Both the position numbers and the translations under genes were made by a program. Shown one piece after another: positions 16,736 to 25,722 of a stretch of 64,000 nucleotides of DNA. Location: NCBI GenBank assembly GCA_965250275.1, contig OZ252297.1:62001-126000 (forward strand). Reading direction: 5' to 3'. Within the stretch, counting starts at the first letter, position 1, and each line of letters begins with the position of its first letter. Under the pieces are notes generated by a model, which had not been told where the DNA came from, did not search any database, and worked only from the letters and a program-made list of their open reading frames with translations. This DNA comes from G965250275 sp965250275. GTDB lineage: Bacteria > Pseudomonadota > Alphaproteobacteria > Rhodobacterales > Rhodobacteraceae.

Positions 16736-17658
16736 CCTTTCTCCGTGTCGCCACGCTTGCGCTGGGGTGCGCTGCCGCTCCGCTGTCAGCTCTGGAGCTG
16801 GCGTTGCCCACTGGATCACGGCAGTTGTCTGACCGCGACAGCCCGTTGGGCAGTTATCGACTCCCGACCGGACCATGGGCGGATGGCAGCATACCTGTTG
16901 AGACGTTCGAAGGTGCAATCGACCGCCAGACCTGGCGCATCGACAGTGGATCCGTCACGACCTTGCAGGTGCTTGATCCGCTACGCAAACAGATCGCCGA
17001 CGCAGGCTATGACACGATTTTCGCCTGCAAGGATCAGGACTGCGGGGGGTTCGACTTCCGATTCGAGACCGAGGTCGTGCCCGCGCCTGACATGCACGTG
17101 GACATTCGTGACTACCGCTTCCTGTCCGCGGTCCGCGGCGAAAGCGAAGCGTTAAGCCTTCTGGTCAGCCGGGGGCGGAGCGCAGCTTATGTGCAGGTCA
17201 TTCGGGTCGATCCCGAGGAAGCTTATTCCGCTGAAACCCCGACCTCCGTCGATCTGCCTGATGAACCTTCGGAAGAGGAAGACGAGCTGATCGCGCGCCT
17301 GCGCGCAGATGGTCACGTGGTTTTGCCCGATCTTGAATTTCAGACCGGTGCCGACAAACTGATCAATGGTCCTTACGACTCCCTGGCCGCTCTGGCGGAT
17401 TTCTTGAAAGCCAACCCCGATCTTTCGTTGATGCTGGTCGGGCATACTGACAGCGTCGGAACGCTCGACCAAAACATCGCCCTGTCCAAGCGCCGGGCCG
17501 AGGCCGTTCGGACACGGATGTTGGAACTCTATGATCTGCCCGCATCAAGCGTACAGGCAGAGGGGATGGGATTTCTCTCACCCGTGGCGTCCAACCTGAC
17601 AGCGCCGGGGCGCGAGGCCAACCGCCGGGTTGAGGCCGTTGTTCTCCCCAAACCCTAG
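16732..17658 (+). CDS. OmpA-family envelope protein
   Basis: A 308-residue exported protein. A signal peptide (residues 1-20, ending LSALELA) is followed by an unrecognised periplasmic region of about 170 residues containing one CKDQDC cysteine pair, then an acidic linker and a C-terminal OmpA peptidoglycan-binding domain (about 195-308) with LEFQTGADKL, VGHTDSVG and the NRRVEAVV end. No lipobox cysteine is present at the cleavage site, so it is probably soluble periplasmic or peptidoglycan-bound. It is the last of four coupled genes and its stop overlaps the convergent TPR-sulfotransferase gene by 4 nt. Confidence 0.87.
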   Translation: MTFLRVATLALGCAAAPLSALELALPTGSRQLSDRDSPLGSYRLPTGPWADGSIPVETFEGAIDRQTWRIDSGSVTTLQVLDPLRKQIADAGYDTIFACKDQDCGGFDFRFETEVVPAPDMHVDIRDYRFLSAVRGESEALSLLVSRGRSAAYVQVIRVDPEEAYSAETPTSVDLPDEPSEEEDELIARLRADGHVVLPDLEFQTGADKLINGPYDSLAALADFLKANPDLSLMLVGHTDSVGTLDQNIALSKRRAEAVRTRMLELYDLPASSVQAEGMGFLSPVASNLTAPGREANRRVEAVVLPKP

Positions 17659-19400
17659 TCTTTGGAGAGGTCCGGCCATAAGTCTGGGTCTAGTTCATCC
17701 AGAAATGGCCCCAGCAGTGCCGCATCGCGTTTCCAGCGTCCAACCGACCGGGTGTGAACCGGTTGGCGCAGTTGGTAAACGCTTTGCGTTCTGATCTGGC
17801 CCGCGTGCAGGTCGGGTCGTGCCATTTCTTCCACCCAGCGCAAGCCACAGAACTCCGCCAGTCTGCCGCTCTCTGACTTGATGTCTGAAACGAGCGACTC
17901 GTAAGGCAGGTCCAGAATCGCGTCGGGATAGAGGCGCGACCAATGCGCCATCATCTGAGCATAAAGGTTGAACCGATGCGCCATCGCCGACCAGTCATAG
18001 GTGTAGCCCAATGCGCCTGTTGGAAACCGGCTGCGCCACATGGAAAGCGCGATGTCGCGAGGATCGCGTCGCACGTGAATGATGCGGCTGTCGGGATAAG
18101 CTGCGATCAGGAAACCCACCCAGCGATGATTCTCAGGCATCTTGTCGACGTAGGCCTGCGTACCATCCGACAGGTCGGGTAGTGCCGTTTGATCGTCTTG
18201 CACAAGTTTGGCTATGGCTTGCGCATCGAAGGTTCGTCCCTCCTGAACAAACGGGAGAAGTAAATCAGGCGTGTGGCGTTCGCCCAACGGCGCAACCGCC
18301 GGATGGGCGCCCAAAACGGCCTCAGTCAGAGTCGTCCCGGATCGCGGCAAGCCCAGAACAAAGATCGGACGCGCCCGCAGGTCACCCGAGACGCCCGTCT
18401 TGGAAAACGGCGCCGGCGCAAAAGACAGGATGGCCGCGTTCAAGTCTTCTTCCGCTGATCGATCATACGGAGCCAGCCCAGCCATGATGCGATTGCCTTC
18501 GGCCAGGTACGCCGCTTCGTGCTTACTTCCTGACTCTGACAGCGTGGCCAACGCAAAGGACAGGGCTCCGCGCGCCTCGGGCGAGACGCCACGACGCGAC
18601 CAAACGGCGTCTGCCCGATCTCGTATGGCGTGCCGATCTTCATCCGTGCCGATCTTTGCCATCTGTTCAATGGCATCGACATCATCCGGAGTAAGGTCCA
18701 GCACCTGGCGCACTTGCGCGCGCGCCTTTTCCAACTGTCCCATCGAAAGTAGTTGTGCCACGCGCCGCAGCAGCAGTGTGTTGTCCTGGGGCCTGAGCGC
18801 GATGGCCTGTTCGATCGCTTGCAGAGCCTCTTCGGGTTGGGCCTGTTTGGCGTAAAGCCCGCTTTGGCGCGCCCAAAGACTTGGATTGTCAGGTGTTTTC
18901 TTCAGAGCCAGCGCAAGATCCTGCAATGCCAATCCCGCCTGCCCCAGATGTTCATACACTTCCCCGCGGAGCGCGAGCGCATTGGCATTCAAGGGCCCCA
19001 ACGCTGCCAGCGCATTGAGTGTCTCAAGCGCTTCGGAGAATGCGCCCGATCGGGATTGCGCCGCAGCGAGCACGTAATGCGCCGCAGGATCGCGCGGCCG
19101 CTGCGCCAGTACTTCCGACAGGTGCCGCGCGGCGGCCTCGGGTCGCTCCAAAGCCAACAACGCCTGCCCCAAGTTGCGGCGTGCCTCCAGAAAATCGCGG
19201 TCGAGTTTTAACGCCGTCTGAAACATCGGAACAGCGTCCCGTTCTTTGCCCAGTGCGCAGGCGGAAATCCCAGCGAAATTGGGAAACGCTGGATGTGACT
19301 TGTGCCGCTTCATTCCCGATCTGGCAGCCTTGAATGCCGCCTTATGACGACCCTGCTGGACGAGACGAGTGACATTCTGGAGATCGGTGGCGAGACTCAT
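17655..19400 (-). CDS. Tetratricopeptide-repeat sulfotransferase
   Basis: A 581-residue two-part protein. The N-terminal half (about residues 1-290) is a series of TPR units with the usual A/G/Y/P spacing. The C-terminal half is a PAPS-dependent sulfotransferase: the 5'-phosphosulfate loop is in FVLGLPRSGTTLTE (about 345-358) and the 3'-phosphate motif in RRDPRDIALSMWRSRFP (about 440). There is no signal peptide. Such TPR-sulfotransferases are common in marine bacteria; the acceptor (protein, lipid or glycan) is not evident here. Confidence 0.9.
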   Translation of the reverse strand: MSLATDLQNVTRLVQQGRHKAAFKAARSGMKRHKSHPAFPNFAGISACALGKERDAVPMFQTALKLDRDFLEARRNLGQALLALERPEAAARHLSEVLAQRPRDPAAHYVLAAAQSRSGAFSEALETLNALAALGPLNANALALRGEVYEHLGQAGLALQDLALALKKTPDNPSLWARQSGLYAKQAQPEEALQAIEQAIALRPQDNTLLLRRVAQLLSMGQLEKARAQVRQVLDLTPDDVDAIEQMAKIGTDEDRHAIRDRADAVWSRRGVSPEARGALSFALATLSESGSKHEAAYLAEGNRIMAGLAPYDRSAEEDLNAAILSFAPAPFSKTGVSGDLRARPIFVLGLPRSGTTLTEAVLGAHPAVAPLGERHTPDLLLPFVQEGRTFDAQAIAKLVQDDQTALPDLSDGTQAYVDKMPENHRWVGFLIAAYPDSRIIHVRRDPRDIALSMWRSRFPTGALGYTYDWSAMAHRFNLYAQMMAHWSRLYPDAILDLPYESLVSDIKSESGRLAEFCGLRWVEEMARPDLHAGQIRTQSVYQLRQPVHTRSVGRWKRDAALLGPFLDELDPDLWPDLSKD

Positions 19401-19463
19401 GCCTCAGAAGTGATTGAAACCGCGCACCTTGGCAACCGCTCCTCAGCAGAACGATACAAACCT

Positions 19464-19496
19464 CAAAAAGAATGCCCCGCGACGCAGCGCGGGGCA
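19464..19496 (-). terminator. Intrinsic terminator downstream of the lysR gene
   Basis: Arms 19473-19481 and 19488-19496 form a 9-bp G+C-rich stem (TGCCCCGCG and its complement) with a 6-nt loop. Read on the minus strand the stem is followed by TTCTTTTTG (complement of 19464-19472). The position, 50 nt past the LysR stop codon, fits a Rho-independent terminator for that gene. Confidence 0.85.
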
Positions 19497-19545
19497 GTTT
19501 GTTGCCAAGGGAAGCAACATGAAAGAGATTTTGCAGAATGCTCGG

Positions 19546-20451
19546 TTACCAGTCGCTTGGACCTTTTTCGGCAAATGCATGTACTAGAAAATCGATGAAC
19601 GCGCGGACCTTGGGTTGGGTAAACCGGCCCGGCGGGTAAACAGCGTAAATGCCTTGAGTCTCAATCGGCAGTGTCGGCATGGCATCTTCGACCAGGCCCT
19701 GCTCCATCGCTTCGGAGAACAGGAAACTCGGCAGATAGGCGATACCCAGCCCGGAAATGGCAGCATTCAAAAGGGATTGACCGTCGTTGACGCTCAACCA
19801 TCCAGCGGTGCGGACCTGACGTTTTTCACCGGACGGTGCCGTCAGCTTCCAGACATTGCCGCTGGACTGGTTGGAATAATGCAGAAGTTTATGTTCGTTC
19901 AGATCGTCGATTTTTGTCGGGCGCCCGTAGTTCTGGAAATAGCTGGGGCTCGCGATCATCCGCTTGGTTGTTTCGGTCAGCTTGCGCGCACGCAGTGTGC
20001 TGTCTTCAAGCTCTCCGATCCGAATGGCCATATCGAACCCTTCGGAAATCAGCTCAACATACCGGTTGTTCAACACCATGTTGACGGTGATGTCCGGAAA
20101 ATCGGCCAGAAAATCTGACAAGACCGGCGACAGGTGGTTCACACCGAAATCGGTGGCCACGCTGATCCGCAACAGGCCAGACGGCGCCGATTGCATAGAT
20201 GTGACCAATGCGTCCGCTTCGCCCGCGTCATTGAGAACACGGCGCGCGCGATCATAATAGGCCAAGCCAATCTCAGTCGGAGACACGCGGCGCGTGGTCC
20301 GGTTCAACAGGCGCGCACCCAACCGTGCTTCGAGGCTCGAAACGTGCTTCGAGACAGCCGATTTGGAGATGCCCATCTTCTTTGCGGCGTCGGTAAACCC
20401 GCCCTGATCCACAACGGTGGCAAAGGCTTCCATTTCGGTCAGACGGTCCAT
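19546..20451 (-). CDS. LysR-family transcriptional regulator
   Basis: A 301-residue LTTR. The N-terminal winged helix-turn-helix (about residues 5-60: FATVVDQGGFTDAAKKMGISKSAVSKHVSSLE) is of the CrgA/YafC-like subgroup, and LLNRTTRRVSPTEIG follows. The C-terminal effector domain has the VATDFGVNHLSPVL start typical of the substrate-binding fold. I chose ATG 20451, which is preceded by AAGGAA; an upstream TTG at 20466 lacks one. It is divergent from the DUF4399 gene, and the 238-nt gap between them probably carries its target sites. Confidence 0.92.
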   Translation of the reverse strand: MDRLTEMEAFATVVDQGGFTDAAKKMGISKSAVSKHVSSLEARLGARLLNRTTRRVSPTEIGLAYYDRARRVLNDAGEADALVTSMQSAPSGLLRISVATDFGVNHLSPVLSDFLADFPDITVNMVLNNRYVELISEGFDMAIRIGELEDSTLRARKLTETTKRMIASPSYFQNYGRPTKIDDLNEHKLLHYSNQSSGNVWKLTAPSGEKRQVRTAGWLSVNDGQSLLNAAISGLGIAYLPSFLFSEAMEQGLVEDAMPTLPIETQGIYAVYPPGRFTQPKVRAFIDFLVHAFAEKGPSDW

Positions 20452-20689
20452 ACCGGTTTCCTTCAAAGTTTCTTAGTTCGACCCCGGTTATCCCGTCGAA
20501 AAGGGGCGGAAACGCGGCGTGGGTGGGATAATATCGGGGTTTTCCTGAGATCGTTTTGCCCTCGGAAACGGCCCGGCTTAACAAAACAAGGGTTTTTCGG
20601 AGGACTTTTGGACCGAAAAGAGGCATATTTGGTCGGGCTTAACCGCAAGTTGTACAAGAAATGCGTGACTCACGCAGGGAGGACCAAAC
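20452..20689. promoter_or_regulatory. Divergent intergenic region, lysR / DUF4399, with a 15-nt palindrome
   Basis: The 238-nt gap separates two divergent genes. Just before the DUF4399 ribosome-binding site lies TGCGTGA-C-TCACGCA (20662-20676), a perfect palindrome with 7-bp arms. Further upstream are several G/C-rich and A/T-rich blocks but no clear core promoter. A repressor or activator site is inferred from symmetry and position. Confidence 0.5.
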
Positions 20690-21133
20690 ATGAAATCTGT
20701 ACTCTTGGCTGCAACCCTCAGCCTCGGCCTTGTGCCGGCGGCCTTCGCCGGTGGCGAGACGCCTTCGAACCCGGACGCGACCGTATATTTTGTTAACGTC
20801 TCCGATGGGGATACGGTGTCGTCTCCGGTCACCCTGGTCTTTGGCCTCTCGGGCATGGGTGTCGCACCATCCGGTACCGAAAAGGAGATGACGGGACATC
20901 ACCATCTGCTCATCAATCGCCCTGCCTTTGGCGAAGGGCCCGACGGGTCTGACGAGTTGGAGATGGGACTGCCCGCTGACGAAAACCACATCCATTTTGG
21001 CGGCGGTCAAACCGAAACCACAATCGAGCTCCCACCCGGAACGCACACGCTGCAACTGGTTTTGGGGGATGCCGGGCACGTTCCGCACAGTACGCCGATT
21101 GTGTCGGACGTCATCACCATCACGGTTGAGTAG
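20690..21133 (+). CDS. DUF4399-domain exported protein
   Basis: A 147-residue protein with a signal peptide (residues 1-20, cleavage near AFAGG). The mature part carries the DUF4399 pattern: VYFVNVSDGDTVSSPVTLVFGLSGMGVAP, then the HHHLLIN motif and a final HTLQLVLGDAGHVPH block. The conserved histidines suggest metal binding, but no function is established for the family. Its 3' end overlaps the convergent ArsR gene by 14 nt. A GGGAGGA ribosome site precedes the ATG. Confidence 0.88.
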   Translation: MKSVLLAATLSLGLVPAAFAGGETPSNPDATVYFVNVSDGDTVSSPVTLVFGLSGMGVAPSGTEKEMTGHHHLLINRPAFGEGPDGSDELEMGLPADENHIHFGGGQTETTIELPPGTHTLQLVLGDAGHVPHSTPIVSDVITITVE

Positions 21134-21815
21134 CGACAACCCCAAACGTCTCTTCGAAGGCGCGCGTGCCGCTTGGAGAAAACTTCACGACGCGCGTTCC
21201 CGGGACCCGCGCAGCCCATCCGAGCTCGATGAAACGGGCAAGCATGGCACGTCCCAGCTTGCCCGCGAGGTGCGATTGTCGCGCGCTCCAGTCGAGGCAC
21301 TCGCGGCACATTGGTGCCCGGTTTTGCGCCAGCGCAGCCAGATCGAGACCCAGTGAAGATGCGAACTGCGCCCCGTCATCGGTCAAAGTCATTCCCTCGG
21401 TGTTTATCTCAAAATGACCTCTTGCCTTCATGCCCTGGAACATCGCCACGCCCATCTCTCCGGCCAGATGGTTGTAGCAAACACGGGCGTGGCGCAGCGC
21501 TTCGTCTTTTGGACCAGTGCGCGTGCGAAGGTGCCCACGTCCGGCCGCAAGTCCCATGAGCCCCTCAAGCGTGGCCGCAACATCTTCTCCCGCCAGCGCG
21601 AAATAGCGGTGTCGCCCCTCGGGCCGGAGCGTGATCAATGCACCTTCCTGTAGTTTGCGCAAATGGCTGCTGGCCGTCTGCGGACTGACGCCCGCCTCTG
21701 CTGCCAGTTCCGTCGCAGTCAACGCTTTGCCACTCATCAGAGCGGTCAGAATGTTCGCGCGCGCGGGGTCTCCAATGAGATTCGCAATACGCGCAATGTC
21801 GGGGCCTTCTTTCAT
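21120..21815 (-). CDS. ArsR-family winged-helix regulator
   Basis: A 231-residue regulator, about twice the length of classic ArsR. The N-terminal winged helix (about residues 5-85) reads IANLIGDPARANILTALMSG, then ELAAEAGVSPQTASSHLRKLQEG and GRHRYFALA. A long C-terminal region contains HARVCYNHLAGEMGV and CRECLDWSARQSHLAGKLG, whose histidine and cysteines could bind an effector or metal. It is divergent from the NIPSNAP gene, and a palindrome immediately upstream of its start (21818-21833) is a plausible autoregulatory operator. Confidence 0.9.
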   Translation of the reverse strand: MKEGPDIARIANLIGDPARANILTALMSGKALTATELAAEAGVSPQTASSHLRKLQEGALITLRPEGRHRYFALAGEDVAATLEGLMGLAAGRGHLRTRTGPKDEALRHARVCYNHLAGEMGVAMFQGMKARGHFEINTEGMTLTDDGAQFASSLGLDLAALAQNRAPMCRECLDWSARQSHLAGKLGRAMLARFIELGWAARVPGTRVVKFSPSGTRAFEETFGVVATQP

Positions 21816-21817
21816 AT

Positions 21818-21833
21818 TTCGACCATAGTCGAA
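21818..21833. promoter_or_regulatory. Palindromic candidate operator of the ArsR-type regulator
   Basis: TTCGAC-CATA-GTCGAA is a perfect palindrome with 6-bp arms and a 4-nt spacer. It starts 2 nt upstream of the arsR-type start codon, covering its ribosome-binding region, and lies 50 nt before the divergent NIPSNAP start. ArsR-family proteins typically bind such short dyads at their own promoters; binding here is inferred. Confidence 0.6.
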
Positions 21834-21883
21834 GCATGTCCGTTCGGCAATGCGCTAGACCAAAGCATGACCAAGGAGACACC

Positions 21884-22216
21884 ATGCTGACCTGTATCAT
21901 TCGTTATCAGATTGACCCGACCAAGACCGAACACTTCGTGCAATATGCAAGGACCTGGGGCGCGGCGATCCCCCGTTGCGGCGCGAACCTTGTCGGATAC
22001 TACGCACCGCACGAAGGGTCCGCGACCCTTGCCTATGGCATCTACGAGATCCCATCCCTGGCCGCCTATGAGGCCTACAGGGAGAGGCTTGCCGACGACC
22101 CTCTGGGCCGCGAGAACTATGCCTTTGCTCAGAAAGAACGGTTTCTTTTGCGCGAAGACCGTACCTGGCTCAAACGCGTGTCAGACCCAATCGACGGCCC
22201 GCACGAACCACTGTGA
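21884..22216 (+). CDS. NIPSNAP-family protein
   Basis: A 110-residue ferredoxin-like alpha/beta-barrel protein of the NIPSNAP group. The opening MLTCIIRYQIDPTKTEHFVQYARTW and the GYYAPHEGSATLAYGIYEI strand match the family. I chose ATG 21884, preceded by GGAGACACC; a longer frame starting at 21836 would overlie the divergent promoter. The biochemical role is not known. It is divergent from the ArsR-type regulator and shares the palindromic operator region, so it is the likely regulated target. Confidence 0.85.
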   Translation: MLTCIIRYQIDPTKTEHFVQYARTWGAAIPRCGANLVGYYAPHEGSATLAYGIYEIPSLAAYEAYRERLADDPLGRENYAFAQKERFLLREDRTWLKRVSDPIDGPHEPL

Positions 22217-22262
22217 TCAGAAGGAACGGATCAGCGGGCCGAGTTTGGCAAAGTGTGCTCTT

Positions 22263-24290
22263 TCAAAGAGTAGCGGCCAGGCGGGTCCCTTGATCGATCG
22301 CGCGCTTTGCATCCAGCTCAGCGGCCACATCAGCACCGCCGATGACATGCGGCGTAACGCCCTTTTCGATCAAGGCATCAGCCAACGCGCGTTCCGGATT
22401 CTGACCTGCGCATAGGACAATCGTGTCGGCGGCTATAAGCGTCGGATTCTCACGGGCTTCGCCAAAAGACACCATCAGGCCTTCGTCTTCGATCCGCTCG
22501 TAGTTCACGCCACCGACAAACTCGACATCCTTCATTTTCAACGCGGCACGGTGAATCCAGCCCGTGGTTTTACCAAGCCGTTTGCCGTGCTTTTCAGCTT
22601 TGCGCTGCAAGAGCGTGACCTGGCGCGCCGGTGCATGCGGCTGCGGTCCTTCGGGCGCCAGACCACTGCGGTGCTCCGCCGGATCGGCCACGCCCCATTC
22701 TTCCATCCAAAGCGGAAGACTTTCGGTTGGGCTTTCGCCGTCATGAACAAGGAACTCGGACACGTCGAACCCGATGCCACCGGCACCGACCACGGCGACC
22801 TTTTCGCCCAGGGGTGCAGCGCCCTTCAGGACATCGATATAGCTGTAGACTTGAGGGGCATCCTGACCGGGAATCTCTGGGTCGCGTGGGGTAACGCCGG
22901 TTGCAATGACAACTTCGTCGAATTGGGTCAGATCGTCCGGCCCAACTTCGCGGTTCAGTTCGACACGCACCCCCATCTGATCAATCATTTCGCGATACCA
23001 GTCCACCAAACCCCAGAATTCCTCTTTGCCGGGAACCTGTTTGGCGAGGTTGAGTTGCCCGCCGATCTCCGCAGCCTTGTCAAACAGGGTGACCGAATGA
23101 CCGCGCTCCGCAGCGGTCAGAGCGGTCGACAGACCGGCCGGCCCGGCGCCGACAATGGCGATGGATTTTGGGTTTTCGGCGGGCGCGATCTGAAGCTCTG
23201 TTTCGTGGCATGCACGGGGATTGACCAGGCAACTGGTCAGCTTGCCGCCAAAGGTATGGTCCAGGCAGGCCTGATTGCAGGCGATGCAGGGCGCAATATG
23301 CGCGCCGTGCCCGGACATGGCCTTGGACACGAAATACGCATCCGCCAGCATCGGCCGCGCCATCGACACCATGTCCGCGCAGCCGGTTGAGAGCACCTCT
23401 TCGGCCACTTCTGGCGTATTGATACGGTTCGAGGTGATCAGGGGGATCGACACCTCACCCATGAGCTTTTTCGTCACCCATGCAAAGGCTGCACGCGGCA
23501 CGGATGTGGCGATCGTCGGAATGCGCGCTTCGTGCCACCCGATGCCGGTGTTGATGATGGTTGCACCCGCCGCTTCGACGGCCTTGGCCAGTTGCACCAC
23601 TTCGTCATAGGTGGAGCCGTTGGGCACAAGATCGATCATCGACAGTCTGTAGATGATGATGAAATTGGTCCCAACGGCTTCGCGCGTGCGCCGCACCACT
23701 TCGACCGGCAGACGCATCCGGTTTTCATAGGATCCGCCCCAGCGATCCTCGCGCTTGTTGGTATGGGTCACGATGAACTGATTGAGGAAGTATCCTTCAG
23801 ACCCCATGATCTCGACGCCGTCATACCCGGCCTTCTGGGCCAGAACCGCAGCATTCACGATGTCGCCGATCTGCTTATCGATGCCTTCTTCATCCAATTC
23901 GGCGGGTGGAAAAGGTGAAATTGGAGACTTGACCGGGCTGGGCGCAACGCATTTGGGACCATAGGCATAACGGCCGGCATGCAGGATCTGCATGGCAATC
24001 TTGCCGCCTGCTTCGTGCACGCGCTCGGTCACGATCGAATGGTTCTGGACGTCCTCGTCAGTTGTCATCATCGCCGCACCGGGCAGAACCGACCCTTCGA
24101 GATTCGGGCCAATGCCACCGGTCACCATCAGTGCCACCTGGCCGCGTGCGCGCTCGGCGTAGAACTCCGCGACGCGGTTCCAGTCGCGGGTTTCTTCCAG
24201 GCCCGTATGCATGGACCCCATCAACACGCGGTTTTTCAAAGTGGTGAAACCCAGATCGAGCGGGGCGAGCATATTCGGGTAATTGGACAT
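22263..24290 (-). CDS. fadH: NADPH-dependent 2,4-dienoyl-CoA reductase
   Basis: A 675-residue iron-sulfur flavoprotein needed for beta-oxidation of unsaturated fatty acids. An N-terminal old-yellow-enzyme barrel binds FMN (APLDLGFTTLKNRVLMGSMHTGLEE is near identical to the E. coli start by memory). The [4Fe-4S] cysteines are in CIACNQACLDHTF and SCLVNPRAC (about 335-355). The C-terminal half holds FAD- and NADPH-binding domains, with VGAGPAGLS at about 378. Start ATG 24290 follows GGAGGTTTC. It is a single gene, divergent from rppH. Confidence 0.95.
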   Translation of the reverse strand: MSNYPNMLAPLDLGFTTLKNRVLMGSMHTGLEETRDWNRVAEFYAERARGQVALMVTGGIGPNLEGSVLPGAAMMTTDEDVQNHSIVTERVHEAGGKIAMQILHAGRYAYGPKCVAPSPVKSPISPFPPAELDEEGIDKQIGDIVNAAVLAQKAGYDGVEIMGSEGYFLNQFIVTHTNKREDRWGGSYENRMRLPVEVVRRTREAVGTNFIIIYRLSMIDLVPNGSTYDEVVQLAKAVEAAGATIINTGIGWHEARIPTIATSVPRAAFAWVTKKLMGEVSIPLITSNRINTPEVAEEVLSTGCADMVSMARPMLADAYFVSKAMSGHGAHIAPCIACNQACLDHTFGGKLTSCLVNPRACHETELQIAPAENPKSIAIVGAGPAGLSTALTAAERGHSVTLFDKAAEIGGQLNLAKQVPGKEEFWGLVDWYREMIDQMGVRVELNREVGPDDLTQFDEVVIATGVTPRDPEIPGQDAPQVYSYIDVLKGAAPLGEKVAVVGAGGIGFDVSEFLVHDGESPTESLPLWMEEWGVADPAEHRSGLAPEGPQPHAPARQVTLLQRKAEKHGKRLGKTTGWIHRAALKMKDVEFVGGVNYERIEDEGLMVSFGEARENPTLIAADTIVLCAGQNPERALADALIEKGVTPHVIGGADVAAELDAKRAIDQGTRLAATL

Positions 24291-24419
24291 CGAAACCTCC
24301 CTGGCTGGACGAAGACATGCGGCGCAGCCCTGCATTTGTCACGTCAAACGCCGCGTCACCGGCTTGCTTTGAGCCCACGCGTTGTTAGGACAGGGACCAA
24401 CACAACAAGGAACGACCCG

Positions 24420-24902
24420 ATGACACCTGACGAGATCCGACAACTGCCCTATCGGCCCTGCGTGGGTGTGATGCTGGTGAACGAAACTGGCGAGGTCTTT
24501 GTCGGTCAACGCCGTGATCGCGACACGGCGGCGTGGCAAATGCCACAAGGTGGTGTGGACAAAGGCGAGACGCCGGGTGAAGCAGCACTGCGGGAACTCT
24601 GGGAAGAAACCGGCGTGCCAGCGGAGTTGGTCAAAATCGAGACCGAAACCGAAAGTTGGCTCCGTTATGATCTACCACATGATCTGGTACCGAACATCTG
24701 GAAGGGTCGGTATCGCGGGCAAGAACAGAAATGGTTCCTGATGCGCTTTCTGGGGCGTGACGATCAGATCGACATCGCCACGGAACACCCGGAATTCTCG
24801 ACGTGGAAATGGACCGCTGCCGATCAGCTGGTCTCTCAGATCGTGCCGTTCAAACGTGAGGTGTATGAAAAGGTCCTGGCTGAGTTTTCTGACCACTTCT
24901 GA
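24420..24902 (+). CDS. rppH: RNA pyrophosphohydrolase
   Basis: A 160-residue Nudix hydrolase of the RppH/IalA group, which removes pyrophosphate from mRNA 5' ends and so starts decay, or hydrolyses dinucleoside polyphosphates. The Nudix box GGVDKGETPGEAALRELWEETG is at about residues 42-63. The YRPCVGVML opening and WKGRYRGQEQKWFLMRF segment are typical. The start ATG at 24420 has AAGGAA about 9 nt upstream; longer frames run back across the fadH promoter and coding region. Confidence 0.93.
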   Translation: MTPDEIRQLPYRPCVGVMLVNETGEVFVGQRRDRDTAAWQMPQGGVDKGETPGEAALRELWEETGVPAELVKIETETESWLRYDLPHDLVPNIWKGRYRGQEQKWFLMRFLGRDDQIDIATEHPEFSTWKWTAADQLVSQIVPFKREVYEKVLAEFSDHF

Positions 24903-24936
24903 CCAGAAAAGTCAGCCCGCAATTCTGCGGACCAAA

Positions 24937-25566
24937 TCACGCCTGTGCGGAGGGACGCGCCTTGATCGCGTCAAACCACGCCTGAGTGGCACTGTTGCCC
25001 TCAGGTATTCGCTGCTTTACGACGCGCGCAAAGTCGACGAAGACATAGGCTGTGATATCAGCGAGAGAAAACTGGTCCAGAGCCAGCCAGCTGCTCTGCT
25101 GCAAACGCTCTTCAAGGAGATCAAAAAACATCGCAACCCGCGTCATCCCGCGCGCGGCGAGTTCGGGTATCTGCTCAAAGTTCTTTGGCCCGGTCAGGGC
25201 TCGCCCCTTCATATGCGGGTTTCCATTGCGCAGGGCCTCGGCGATCGGCAACCCACCTTGGGCCTCGCAAATCGCGTTCCACATAGCAACGAGGGCCTTT
25301 TCACCTGGCGTTGTGCCCATCAACGCCGGATCCGGAAACGCAGCCTCGAGATAGGTGGCAATCGCGATGTTCTCGGTCAGGGTCAGACCGTCGTCGGTCA
25401 CCAGCACAGGGACGGTCGCGCGTGGGTTCACGGCCCGGAATGCCTCGGACAGCTGTTCCCCCTTCGCGATGGAAATGTCACGGGTTTCGATGTCCAACCC
25501 CTTTTCGACGATGAACATGCGGGCGCGGCGCGGGCTGGGGGCAGTTGAGCAGTCGTAAAAGATCAT
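24937..25566 (-). CDS. Glutathione S-transferase family protein
   Basis: A 209-residue GST. The N-terminal thioredoxin-like domain contains YDCSTAPSPRRARMFIVEKGLD and the cis-proline motif TVPVLVTDDGLTLTENIAIATYLE (about residues 51-74), where the ES/EN pair contacts glutathione. The C-terminal helical domain includes LALDQFSLADITAYVFVDF, the N-capping box of GSTs. The substrate is unknown. It converges on rppH and is divergent from the biotinyl-carboxyltransferase gene. Confidence 0.9.
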   Translation of the reverse strand: MIFYDCSTAPSPRRARMFIVEKGLDIETRDISIAKGEQLSEAFRAVNPRATVPVLVTDDGLTLTENIAIATYLEAAFPDPALMGTTPGEKALVAMWNAICEAQGGLPIAEALRNGNPHMKGRALTGPKNFEQIPELAARGMTRVAMFFDLLEERLQQSSWLALDQFSLADITAYVFVDFARVVKQRIPEGNSATQAWFDAIKARPSAQA

Positions 25567-25722
25567 TCTTGAAACCTCATGGCGGTGGTGCGCCCATTTG
25601 GCATGGACCGGGCCGCAATGTCAGGCGCGACGTTGGGTTTTCTGTGGTTGATCTGCGGCGCCGGCGGCGCCACCATCGGTTTGTCGCGCCTGCCGGACAT
25701 TCAGTTGAAGGAACTTTGCACC

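Noticed and set aside
22551..23390. 279-codon plus-strand open frame
   Set aside because: It is antisense to fadH, which is continuous and well matched to its family.
25579..25722. N-terminal extension of the biotinyl-carboxyltransferase from ATG 25579
   Set aside because: The extra 48 residues are hydrophobic and do not fit a soluble biotinyl domain; GTG 25723 has a better ribosome site.
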